DNA of 13,938 nucleotides from JASFQI01 sp050115555 (GTDB taxonomy: Bacteria > Desulfobacterota > DSM-4660 > Desulfatiglandales > HGW-15). A model generated the notes under the pieces. The model had not been told where the DNA came from. It saw only the letters and a program-made list of their open reading frames with translations, and made no database searches. A program made the translations under genes and the position numbers. This document shows, in pieces, positions 1 to 6,400 of the stretch; position 1 is the stretch's first letter, and the number at the start of each line of letters is the position of its first letter. Location of the stretch: positions 1 through 13,938 of the forward strand of contig JASFQI010000106.1 in assembly GCA_050115555.1 (NCBI GenBank), written 5' to 3'.

Positions 1-826
1 GGGACACTTGCTCGGCCGGTTCCTGGGTGTCTTGCGGCTCGACGGTTGCGGGATCGGGTCCCTCGAAGAGGCGCACCGCGAAGTGCCGGCCCTCGGACGT
101 GGATGTCTGGGCCACGTGAAACGGTGCGTCCGGTTCAAGATCGAGAACGGTTCGCAGCTTCTGTTTCCGGGAGTCGAACCGGGTTCGTATTTTTTTTACA
201 AAACGCGCGCCCACATCCATGGTGGAGACGGTGTCCGCCACGGATGCGGCATCCTCCACGTCAACAACCAGGCGCAGAGAGCTTCCGAACGGGTTCTCTC
301 CTTCGAGTCGAAAGACCTCGGGAACGAACGATCCGTCCGCACGGATGCTCACGATCTCGGAGCCGTCTTCCGCCTTCTCGAAAGTCACGGCCTGAACGTG
401 AACCGGTCCGGACGGTGTCCAGTCCGCGGCTCGGAAATTCTCTTGCGGAAAAGGAGGTTCCGGAGGGGAGACTTTCGGTGGTGGAGGCGCGGGTGGCGAG
501 GATTGCTCCGGCGGGGGTTCCGGAGAGAGGGGCTTTGAGTACGACACCCCCTTCAACGCACTCCACGGATCGTTCGGTGTGCTGAGCAACGGAGAAGAGG
601 GGGAAGAGGACGACGCGGTCTCGGAAGGGAAGGAGGTCCGGACATTGTCCAGCCGCGAAAAAGGGAACAAACCAAAGCCGACGGCGACGAGTGCTGCGAC
701 GGCAGATGCGGCCATCAGGATGGAGAGGATCAGGAGAAGGGTATTCCCTGCGGAAATATTCGAATCCGTACTCCGGACTCGGGGGCCTCGCTGAGATGGG
801 TGCAGAATGGAAGATCGGCCATGCAT
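1..826 (-). CDS. AMIN-domain envelope protein, N-terminal part (runs off the left edge)
   Basis: Read on the minus strand, one frame stays open from an ATG at 826 to the window edge, about 275 codons. The protein starts with a basic stretch, then one hydrophobic segment at about residues 30-52 (LLLILSILMAASAVAALVAV), read as an uncleaved inner-membrane anchor. A Ser/Pro-rich linker with PPP runs (about residues 65-125) follows. Next is a beta-rich domain at about residues 140-255 with the AMIN pattern: RLEGENPFGSSLRLVVDVED, then ARFVKKIRTRF, then LRTVLDLEPDAPFHV. AMIN domains bind peptidoglycan or periplasmic structures in amidases, secretins and related envelope proteins. The C-terminal domain that would name the enzyme or machine lies outside the window. 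The start at 826 has AAAGGA nine bases upstream; an in-frame ATG at 868 is possible but has a poorer Shine-Dalgarno. The domain call is from pattern recognition, not a search. Confidence 0.8.
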   Translation of the reverse strand, partial: MHGRSSILHPSQRGPRVRSTDSNISAGNTLLLILSILMAASAVAALVAVGFGLFPFSRLDNVRTSFPSETASSSSPSSPLLSTPNDPWSALKGVSYSKPLSPEPPPEQSSPPAPPPPKVSPPEPPFPQENFRAADWTPSGPVHVQAVTFEKAEDGSEIVSIRADGSFVPEVFRLEGENPFGSSLRLVVDVEDAASVADTVSTMDVGARFVKKIRTRFDSRKQKLRTVLDLEPDAPFHVAQTSTSEGRHFAVRLFEGPDPATVEPQDTQEPAEQVS

Positions 827-897
827 GGATGGGGTTCCTTTGCGCTGCCCTCTCCCGGGGTTGCGCATGCCGCCTTTTGGCGCAAATTCATCCGTGG

Positions 898-985
898 CTT
901 CAAATAGAAATTATATTTAATTATATATGAATTATATTATTAATGCAACCATTTTTTATCAATATAGTATTTTTATGTTAAAGGG
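898..985 (-). promoter_or_regulatory. AT-rich promoter region of the AMIN-domain gene
   Basis: This stretch of almost pure A and T sits between two GC-rich genes. On the minus strand it contains TTGATA (962-957), a 17-base spacer and TAATAT (939-934), a fair sigma70-like pair that would start transcription near 927, about 100 bases before the AMIN gene. A perfect TATAAT lies three bases further on, but its spacer would be 20. The low complexity makes chance -10 matches likely, so the exact boxes are uncertain. The region as a promoter is more believable. No terminator hairpin is visible after the upstream gene's stop at 995. Confidence 0.45.
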
Positions 986-994
986 AGTGGATGG

Positions 995-2062
995 TCAAGC
1001 GGGTGTATAGGGAAGGGGAGAGGCATCCTCCAGGAAGATCAGGGTGCGATCCTGGAAGGCCACGAGGAGCGGGTCGGCATCGGGGGTGACCCCTGCGCCG
1101 GGCAGAGGGGGCAGGTGGACAGCCTGAAGGGCAATGCGTCCCGACGAGAGATCCTGCGGGGCAAAGTCGGCCAGGGCTTCCGCCCGAGAGGATAAGGCTT
1201 GAGAATCCGCGGCCGGGTCCTTTCCAAAGGAGAGCAGTAGGTCCTGGAGCTCCCGGGGACACTTTTTTGTGAAATGGGTTTTTTTGAGCTCGATGATCCT
1301 TTCCACGGAGTGGGCGGAGAGATCCGGGTAGGAGAACGCCAGGGAAGGCGGTGGAGAGAACGGCGATTCAGAGGCCTCCATCCACAGGCCGGCGAGGTGG
1401 TCCACATACCTTCGGTCCAGGGTGACCAGGAGACTGCGTGCGTCGATTCGAGTGCCGAACAGACGGATCCATGCACGAAGCACCGGGGACGGATCGGACG
1501 ATGAGCTCTCCGGGGCCCAGTCAAAGCTTGGCAGGTCGTCGAACAGGCCGTGATCCTCGTCCAGGTCGTCTGTCAGCCCTTCCAGGGGTGATTTCTTTCG
1601 GCGCAGCGCGTTCAGGATGCGGTCCGCCTCTTCCCTTTGGCTTTCCAGCTCCCGCGCCAGATGGAGGACCAGGTGCCAGCGCAGCGTGTCGTCCTGACCC
1701 TCGGGAGGGCGCGAAGGCCCGTGCTGGCGAATGTGTTGTCGAATGTCCCAGAGGGGGTCTTCCTCACCATGGGGAGCGGCACCGGTTTTCAGGAAGGAGC
1801 GAGAGCTTTGGTCCGGATGCAGGCGGGCCCAGGCCCGGTACTCGGCAAGGGCCCTTCGAAAGGCGTCTTCCGGGGGTTTTACATCCTCTTGGGGGCGAAG
1901 AACGCAGACAGCGTCTTCAGGCGGCGCATCGAGCAGGGCCTCGGAAGGATTCATGTGCCAGGGCAGGGGCACCGTGAGCGGGCCGAGCAGCGACAGAATT
2001 TTTCCGAGCTCTGTCCGCGACAGATCGGAATGGAGGAGCAGGACGGCGGGGATGTTCGACAT
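995..2062 (-). CDS. Conserved-looking protein of unknown function, 355 aa
   Basis: I do not recognise this protein. It is a complete 355-codon frame with normal high-GC codon use, from ATG at 2062 to TGA at 997-995. A GGGAG Shine-Dalgarno lies about ten bases before the start. There is no signal peptide or membrane segment, so it is probably cytoplasmic. The N-terminus (NIPAVLLLHSDLS, then LGPLTVPLPWHM) looks like an alpha/beta fold. The middle is predicted helical, including a charged run ending in LARELESQREEADRILNALR. An acidic low-complexity patch (DDLDEDHGLFDDLPSFDW) precedes a region rich in Leu and Pro. The C-terminus GRIALQAVHLPPLPGAG may be a beta segment. It lies 210 bases downstream of aacS and 168 bases upstream of the AMIN gene on the same strand. 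Context gives no clear function. Confidence 0.8.
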   Translation of the reverse strand: MSNIPAVLLLHSDLSRTELGKILSLLGPLTVPLPWHMNPSEALLDAPPEDAVCVLRPQEDVKPPEDAFRRALAEYRAWARLHPDQSSRSFLKTGAAPHGEEDPLWDIRQHIRQHGPSRPPEGQDDTLRWHLVLHLARELESQREEADRILNALRRKKSPLEGLTDDLDEDHGLFDDLPSFDWAPESSSSDPSPVLRAWIRLFGTRIDARSLLVTLDRRYVDHLAGLWMEASESPFSPPPSLAFSYPDLSAHSVERIIELKKTHFTKKCPRELQDLLLSFGKDPAADSQALSSRAEALADFAPQDLSSGRIALQAVHLPPLPGAGVTPDADPLLVAFQDRTLIFLEDASPLPYTPA

Positions 2063-2097
2063 GGAAAAGTCACTCCCTTATCACTGATTGGAGTCGC

Positions 2098-2263
2098 AAA
2101 AAGTCCGTGACCTGGAGACTGGCCTCCAGCGATTCCAGTGACGTATCGTGTAGTCAACAGGCGGTCAGCGGTTTTTTGTGAGACCGTCAAAATGGCGCGC
2201 CGTTCCGGAAACCCGGTCCGCCCACCCGCCGGAAACACGACGCTGGGATCGAGCGGACCGGTT
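2098..2263 (-). other. Two inverted repeats between aacS and the unknown gene
   Basis: The 210-base gap after aacS contains two fold-backs. One pairs CGGTCCGC (2214-2221) with GCGGACCG (2253-2260), a perfect 8-bp stem with a 31-base loop. The other pairs CTGGAG (2112-2117) with CTCCAG (2124-2129) around a 6-base loop. On the minus strand the second is followed, nine bases later, by five T residues (2102-2098). Either could be a weak terminator or processing site after aacS, but neither has the stem-then-T-tract geometry of a strong intrinsic terminator. Confidence 0.3.
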
Positions 2264-2272
2264 CTCAGCCGA

Positions 2273-4228
2273 TCAGTCCTCCTGGAGCTCCTTGAGACCG
2301 GCGTAATAATCCAGGATTTCGGGGTTGCGCAAGGCATCCCGGTTCAGGATCGTCTTTCCTTCAATGGCCTTTTTGACAGCCAGTTCCACCTTTTTCATGT
2401 TCAAGGTGTAGGGGATGTCCGGCACGGGAAGGATTTTGGCCGGCACGTGCCGCGGGGAGGCGTTGGTGCGGATCAGCGTCCTGATCTTCGCCGCGAGCTC
2501 GTCTGTAAAGTCCTTTCCCTCGGCGAGCTTCACGAAGAGAATCACCCGGACATCGCCCTTCCAATCCTGCCCGATTACCAGGCTGTCCTCGATCTCGTCC
2601 ACGCTCTCCACCTGACGGTAGATCTCGGCCGTGCCGATCCGCACGCCCCCCGGATTGAGGGTGGCATCCGACCGGCCGTACATGATCACGCCTCCGTGAT
2701 TGTTGATCAGGATGAAATCGCCGTGGCGCCAGACACCGGGATAGACGTCGAAGTAGGCCGCGTGATACCTCTCGCCGTTCGGGTCGTCCCAGAAGTAAAT
2801 GGGCATGGACGGGGCCGAGGCGGTGCACACAAGCTCCCCCTGCTCATCGATGACCGGTTTGCCCTCGTCGTTCCAGGCCTCCACCTTCATGCCCAGGCAC
2901 CGGGCCTGAAGCTCGCCCGCGTACACGGGCCCCATGGGATTGCCTCCGGCAAAGCATCCGTTGATGTCCGATCCGCCGGAGATGCTCGCGAGCTGGATGT
3001 CCTCCTTGATGTCCCGATAGACATACTCGAAGCTTTCCACCGAAAGAGGGCTCCCCGTGGAAAGCACCGCTTTCAAGGGCGACAGGTCGTAGCTCGTCCC
3101 CGGTGTGACCCCGGCATTCTGCAGGGCGGAGAGGTATCCGGCGCTGGTTCCGAAGATGCTGATCTTTTCGTCCTGGGCTATCTCCCAGAGCGCCCCGGGA
3201 TGGGGGTGAAAGGGGTTGCCGTCGAAAAGGACCAGGGAGGCCCCTGCGGCGAGTGAGCACGTGAGCCAGTTCCACATCATCCACCCGCATGTGGTGAAGT
3301 AGAAGATCGTGTCCTCCCGCTTGAGGTCCGAGTTGAGCATGAGCTCCTTCATCTGGTTGATCAGGATGCCCCCGGCGCTCTGAACCATGCACTTGGGGAG
3401 GCCCGTGGTCCCGGAGGTGAACATGATGTAAAGGGGGTGCTCTGCGGGGAGCTGCTCAAAGTCGATTTCGAGGCCGGATTCCGAGGACTTGAAGTTTTCG
3501 TAGCCCACGGCATTGGGGACGGCCGAGATGTCCGGCGACTCCTCGGTAAACGGGACGACGACCACCTTCTCGATGGTCGGGAGCTCCTTGAGGATGTCCG
3601 CGACCCGGGTCAGGCTGTCGAAGGTCTTCCCCTTGAAAGCGTATCCATTGGCCGTAAACAGGACGCGCGGTTGAATCTGGCCGAACCGGTCCAGCACCCC
3701 CTTGATGCCGAAGTCCGGAGAGCAGGACGACCAGGTCGCGCCAAGGCTCGTGGCCCCGAGCATGGCCACAATGGTCTGGGGGATGTTGGGCATGAATCCC
3801 GCAACGCGATCACCGGGCCGAATGCCCAGATCCCGAAGGGACCGTGCGACCCGGGCCACTTCGTCATAGAGCTCCGCGTAGGTCATTCGCACGGGTTCGC
3901 GTTCCTCCCCTCGAAAAATCAGGGCTACGTGATCGTCGCGGTACCGAAGCAGATTTTCCGCGAAATTGAGCTCCGCACCAGCGAACCATCTGGCGCCCGG
4001 CAAGCGGAGAGGGTCGTCCACCACCTGGTCATAGGATCGGGATGCTCGAACCCCGGCAAAATCCCACATGGCGGCCCAGAAATCTGCAATGTTCTGAATG
4101 GACCACTGGTACAATTCGTCGTATGTTGAAAAATTCTTCCCGAATTTTTCATTGATCCCGGTCATGAACCGGTACATGTGGGTGTTTTTGATCCTTTCCT
4201 CCGAAGGTTGCCAAAGCAAGTTTGCCAT
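2273..4228 (-). CDS. aacS: Acetoacetyl-CoA synthetase (acetoacetate--CoA ligase)
   Basis: This enzyme activates acetoacetate with ATP and CoA to acetoacetyl-CoA, AMP and pyrophosphate in the cytoplasm. The 651-residue length is normal for this branch of the ANL adenylating superfamily. An acetyl-CoA synthetase-like N-terminal cap (WAAMWDFAGV near 51-60, RWFAGAELNFAENLL near 80-94) comes first. The P-loop TSGTTGLPKC is at 271-280. The core SGGSDINGCFAGGNP and the motif TLNPGGVRIGTAEIYRQVE follow, and the latter is characteristic of acetoacetyl-CoA synthetases. The C-terminus carries NMKKVELAVKKAIEG, where the catalytic lysine of the family sits. The start at 4228 is fixed by AAGGAGGG a few bases upstream. 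It is transcribed away from lysS. In anaerobes this activity can serve acetone or butyrate-type metabolism or polyhydroxybutyrate turnover; which applies here cannot be seen. Confidence 0.93.
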   Translation of the reverse strand: MANLLWQPSEERIKNTHMYRFMTGINEKFGKNFSTYDELYQWSIQNIADFWAAMWDFAGVRASRSYDQVVDDPLRLPGARWFAGAELNFAENLLRYRDDHVALIFRGEEREPVRMTYAELYDEVARVARSLRDLGIRPGDRVAGFMPNIPQTIVAMLGATSLGATWSSCSPDFGIKGVLDRFGQIQPRVLFTANGYAFKGKTFDSLTRVADILKELPTIEKVVVVPFTEESPDISAVPNAVGYENFKSSESGLEIDFEQLPAEHPLYIMFTSGTTGLPKCMVQSAGGILINQMKELMLNSDLKREDTIFYFTTCGWMMWNWLTCSLAAGASLVLFDGNPFHPHPGALWEIAQDEKISIFGTSAGYLSALQNAGVTPGTSYDLSPLKAVLSTGSPLSVESFEYVYRDIKEDIQLASISGGSDINGCFAGGNPMGPVYAGELQARCLGMKVEAWNDEGKPVIDEQGELVCTASAPSMPIYFWDDPNGERYHAAYFDVYPGVWRHGDFILINNHGGVIMYGRSDATLNPGGVRIGTAEIYRQVESVDEIEDSLVIGQDWKGDVRVILFVKLAEGKDFTDELAAKIRTLIRTNASPRHVPAKILPVPDIPYTLNMKKVELAVKKAIEGKTILNRDALRNPEILDYYAGLKELQED

Positions 4229-4253
4229 CGTTCCCTCCTTCGACGCGATAGGG

Positions 4254-4280
4254 TGAAAAAGGGGCGCTCGCGCATCCTTA
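4254..4280 (+). repeat. Dispersed intergenic repeat, partial copy D (left half)
   Basis: TGAAAA (4254-4259) and then CGCTCGCGCATCC (4265-4277) match the left half of the copies found before lolC, lpxD and lpxA. The right half (AAGCTTGC... GATTC) is not adjacent. Instead CGAGCG follows at 4281-4286. The copy lies in the aacS leader, antisense to aacS. Confidence 0.45.
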
Positions 4281-4296
4281 CGAGCGTGTCCGAGCG
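4256..4296 (-). promoter_or_regulatory. Leader hairpin with T tract before aacS (possible attenuator)
   Basis: On the minus strand CGCTCG (4286-4281) pairs with CGAGCG (4270-4265) around a 10-base loop. After CCCC comes TTTTT (4260-4256). A second CGCTCG (4296-4291) lies just upstream and could pair with the same right arm. The structure sits about 30 bases before the aacS start and resembles a weak intrinsic terminator inside the leader. The four C residues between stem and T tract weaken that reading. Confidence 0.3.
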
Positions 4297-4387
4297 AAAA
4301 GAAAAACCCGTTCCCGGGCAGGCGGTTGAACGGCGCACGGCCCGATCAAAGAGGCGTTTTTCACTCCTCTTGCCCCGGTCCAGGTGT

Positions 4388-4416
4388 TACATACCACCAA
4401 CCCGCCCTCATTTCAA
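4388..4416 (-). promoter_or_regulatory. Candidate aacS promoter
   Basis: On the minus strand TTGAAA (4416-4411) is followed by a 17-base spacer and TATGTA (4393-4388). The -35 matches the consensus at five of six bases, the -10 at only three. The -10 overlaps the sequence TGTTACAT (plus strand 4385-4392), which also forms the core of the palindrome in the lysS promoter. The leader would be about 155 bases long. Confidence 0.3.
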
Positions 4417-4521
4417 TGAATTGTGCCGACCTCTCCCTTTCCGCCGGGTTCGGTCCCACACCCCCACTCCCGGGGGCCCTGCGGACCCGAAGGAGCGTGC
4501 GAATGCGGGTTTTCTTTTGCC

Positions 4522-4550
4522 TTGACTATCCATGTTACATGGACTAGAAA
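4522..4550 (+). promoter_or_regulatory. Sigma70-type promoter for lysS and perhaps the downstream genes
   Basis: TTGACT (4522-4527) and TAGAAA (4545-4550) are separated by exactly 17 bases and lie in a locally AT-richer stretch. This is the best promoter-like pair in the window. Transcription would begin near 4557, giving a leader of about 195 bases before lysS. The spacer contains a perfect inverted repeat, so the promoter is probably controlled. Confidence 0.6.
4529..4543. promoter_or_regulatory. Perfect 15-bp palindrome in the promoter spacer, probable operator
   Basis: TCCATGT and ACATGGA flank a single central T, giving seven perfect base pairs on each side. The site lies wholly between the -35 and -10 boxes of the lysS promoter, where a bound repressor would block RNA polymerase. 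A partial second match, TGTTACAT, lies at 4385-4392 over the candidate aacS -10. I cannot assign the cognate regulator. Confidence 0.5.
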
Positions 4551-4594
4551 GATATGTTCAACTTATGTAAATGACTAAGGATTGCCAAGTAGGG

Positions 4595-4613
4595 CGCAAG
4601 CTTTGCGAGCGCA
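4595..4613 (+). repeat. Dispersed intergenic repeat, partial copy E (right half)
   Basis: CAAGCTT (4597-4603) followed directly by TGCGAG (4604-4609) matches the right half of the repeat copy before lpxA, with two bases missing between the blocks. CGCAA and TTGCG form a small hairpin around GCT. The terminal GATTC is absent. With only 13 matching bases this may be chance. Confidence 0.3.
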
Positions 4614-4751
4614 GGTTGCACGGACCCCGATGCCCACCCCGGTTCCCCGCAGGACACCATGACGGCGGTGAGGGGGCAGGATCGTTTTGCAGGTCTCTCT
4701 TCCCGATCCCGGGTTGAAAGAGATCTGCCGTCGATAGGTCATGAGACGATA

Positions 4752-6242
4752 ATGGAATTGAATCCATCGATTGTGGAAGAACGCAGAAAAAAGGCCCAGG
4801 CGCTGCAGGAACTGGGTATCTCCCTGTATCCCGCCGGTTACGATCCGGATATCACCGCCGCCGGGGCGCTGGAACACTACGGGGGCCTGGACGCCGAGTC
4901 CCTGGAAAAGAACTCCGAAACCCATGCCATGGCCGGCCGCATCATGTCCCGCAGGGACTTCGGCAAGGCCTCCTTCATTCACATCAAGGATCGGACGGGC
5001 CGGATTCAGGCCTATATTCGCAAGGACAAGGTAGGGGAAGAGGCCTTTCAGGTTTTCAAGCTCATGGACATCGGCGATATCGTCGGCCTTCACGGGCGAT
5101 TCTTTCGGACCCGGACGAACGAGCTGACTCTGCTGGCCGATGATGTGCACCTCCTGACCAAGTCCCTTCGCCCCCTGCCCGAGAAGTGGCACGGGCTTTC
5201 GGACAAGGAGACCCGTTACCGGCAGCGCTACGTGGATCTCATCGTCAATGATCCCGTGCAGCGGGTGTTCGTAATGAGAAGCCGAATCGTCCAGGCGATC
5301 CGCGAGTTCTTCATGGGAAGGGATTTCCTGGAGGTGGAGACCCCCATGATGCAACCCATCCCCGGGGGGGCTACGGCCAGGCCTTTCAAGACGTATCACA
5401 ATGCGCTGGGCATGGATCTCTATCTACGCGTGGCGCCGGAGCTTTATCTCAAACGGCTTGTTGTGGGAGGGCTGGAGCGGGTCTTCGAGATCAACCGGAA
5501 CTTCCGGAACGAAGGGGTCGATCTGAAGCACAACCCCGAGTTCACCATGCTCGAGTTCTACATGGCCTACGCCACATACGAGGACATGATGGCCCTCACC
5601 GAGGCGTTGTTTCTGGAACTTCTGGACGGGCTGTTCGGTACGCAGACCATTGAGTACCAGGGAAGGACCATCGACTTCACGCCTCCCTGGCCGAGATTGC
5701 CCCTGGCATCCGCGGTGCGGGATATCGGGGGAGTGGAGGAGCGCGTGCTGAGCGAACGGGAGGCCGCCGCCGGGCTGGCCCGCGAGCTGGACATTCCGAT
5801 TTCGGACCGCGACGGTCTGGGCAAGATCCTGACCAAGCTTTTCGACCGTCTGGTGGAGCCGAAGCTGGTGAACCCGACGTTCGTCACCGGATACCCGACG
5901 GAGACGTCCCCCCTTTCCCGCCAAAACGATGAGAACGAGGCCATCACGGACCGGTTCGAGCTCTTTATCGGGGGGCGCGAGATCGCCAACGGATTCACGG
6001 AGCTCAACGATCCGGACGAGCAGCGAGAGCGCTTCGAGCGGCAAGTGGCCCTCCGTGAGGCGGGGGATCGGGAGGCCCTGTTCATGGACGAGGATTACGT
6101 CACGGCCCTGGAGTACGGCCTTCCACCCACAGGCGGTGAGGGGATCGGTATCGATCGTGTGGTGATGTTGCTCACGGACGCCCCATCCATCCGTGACGTG
6201 ATCTTCTTTCCGCACATGCGTGCGAAGCAGGACGGACCCTGA
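4752..6242 (+). CDS. lysS: Lysyl-tRNA synthetase, class II
   Basis: This cytoplasmic enzyme charges tRNA-Lys with lysine using ATP. Starting at MELNPSIVEERRKKAQ gives 496 residues, the usual length, and matches the family's helical N-terminus. The earlier in-frame ATG at 4659 would add 31 unlikely residues. The OB-fold anticodon-binding domain spans about residues 60-150 (GRIMSRRDFGKASFIHIKD). Motif 1 is near FFMGRDFLEVETPMMQP. Motif 2 is FEINRNFRNEG near 244-255, followed by HNPEFTMLEFYMAY. Motif 3 is GEGIGIDRVVML near 462-473. The Shine-Dalgarno is weak, and a three-codon frame (ATG AGA CGA TAA) at 4741-4752 shares its last base with the lysS ATG. lysS leading a lol/bam/lpx cluster is a known arrangement in Desulfobacterota. 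The stop overlaps the left edge of repeat copy A. Confidence 0.96.
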   Translation: MELNPSIVEERRKKAQALQELGISLYPAGYDPDITAAGALEHYGGLDAESLEKNSETHAMAGRIMSRRDFGKASFIHIKDRTGRIQAYIRKDKVGEEAFQVFKLMDIGDIVGLHGRFFRTRTNELTLLADDVHLLTKSLRPLPEKWHGLSDKETRYRQRYVDLIVNDPVQRVFVMRSRIVQAIREFFMGRDFLEVETPMMQPIPGGATARPFKTYHNALGMDLYLRVAPELYLKRLVVGGLERVFEINRNFRNEGVDLKHNPEFTMLEFYMAYATYEDMMALTEALFLELLDGLFGTQTIEYQGRTIDFTPPWPRLPLASAVRDIGGVEERVLSEREAAAGLARELDIPISDRDGLGKILTKLFDRLVEPKLVNPTFVTGYPTETSPLSRQNDENEAITDRFELFIGGREIANGFTELNDPDEQRERFERQVALREAGDREALFMDEDYVTALEYGLPPTGGEGIGIDRVVMLLTDAPSIRDVIFFPHMRAKQDGP

Positions 6243-6248
6243 AAAGGA

Positions 6249-6297
6249 TTCGCTCGCTGCATTCCTCCCCGCCCGCGGCGGGATTGCGGGGAGATTC
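6249..6297 (+). repeat. Dispersed intergenic repeat, copy A (before lolC)
   Basis: The left end TTCGCTCGC-T-GCATTCCTC and the right end TTGCGGGGAGATTC match the copies before lpxD and lpxA. The centre differs and carries its own strong hairpin: CTCCCCGC (6265-6272) pairs perfectly with GCGGGGAG (6286-6293). Similarity to copy B extends leftward over CCTGAAAA, which includes the lysS stop codon. On the right both copies continue as GATTCAATG. No T tract follows, so it is not an intrinsic terminator. Confidence 0.65.
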
Positions 6298-6298
6298 A

Positions 6299-6400
6299 AT
6301 GACAAAACCGCCGGCCGAAGTGAACGCTTCGAGTCGGCGTCACAGGCGAAGCGCCCATGGTTTTCGAGCTGTTCCTCAGCCTGCGGTACCTGAAGGCTAA
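6299..6400 (+). other. Possible 33-codon upstream frame overlapping the lolC start
   Basis: An ATG placed five bases after GGGGAG, exactly where the lpxD start sits relative to repeat copy B, opens a frame of 33 codons. It ends at TAA 6398-6400, 44 bases inside lolC and out of frame with it. The peptide begins MTKPPAEVNASSRRHRRSA and resembles no family I know. It may be a by-product of the repeat or a leader peptide affecting lolC translation. Confidence 0.2.
6325..6353 (+). other. Hairpin immediately upstream of the lolC start codon
   Basis: CGCTTCG (6325-6331) and CGAAGCG (6347-6353) form a perfect 7-bp stem ending three bases before the lolC ATG. The loop holds the only Shine-Dalgarno-like AGG. 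It could limit lolC translation. Confidence 0.35.

Larger units (their letters stand above)
4229..4751. other. Divergent aacS/lysS intergenic region, 523 bases, no gene seen
   Basis: No frame in this stretch looks like a protein. The frame of lysS extends upstream to an ATG at 4659, but its 31 extra residues look non-coding and do not match the usual lysyl-tRNA synthetase N-terminus. The region carries the aacS Shine-Dalgarno, a leader hairpin, two promoter candidates, a perfect palindrome and two partial copies of the dispersed repeat; these are listed separately. I looked for a T-box type leader before lysS and did not see its conserved elements. Confidence 0.7.

Noticed and set aside
8..585. 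Two overlapping plus-strand frames at the left end
   Set aside because: Both are Arg-rich and lack any recognisable pattern, while the minus strand carries a continuous AMIN-domain protein.
2138..3256. 372-codon open frame on the plus strand, opposite aacS
   Set aside because: The minus strand here encodes the C-terminal half of acetoacetyl-CoA synthetase with recognisable motifs.
4412..4426. Sigma54-like sequence (GGCAC ... TTGA on the minus strand) before aacS
   Set aside because: The GG-to-GC spacing and the GC dinucleotide of a -24/-12 promoter are not satisfied.
4659..4751. Upstream in-frame start of lysS adding 31 residues
   Set aside because: The extra residues do not fit the family, and MELNPSIVEERRKKAQ is the expected N-terminus.
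4557..4751. T-box or other riboswitch in the lysS leader
   Set aside because: No conserved T-box elements or other riboswitch core were visible. The leader is long but its folds are weak.
6265..6293. Strong hairpin after lysS as a transcription terminator
   Set aside because: No T tract follows, and the structure is part of the dispersed repeat inside what looks like one transcription unit.
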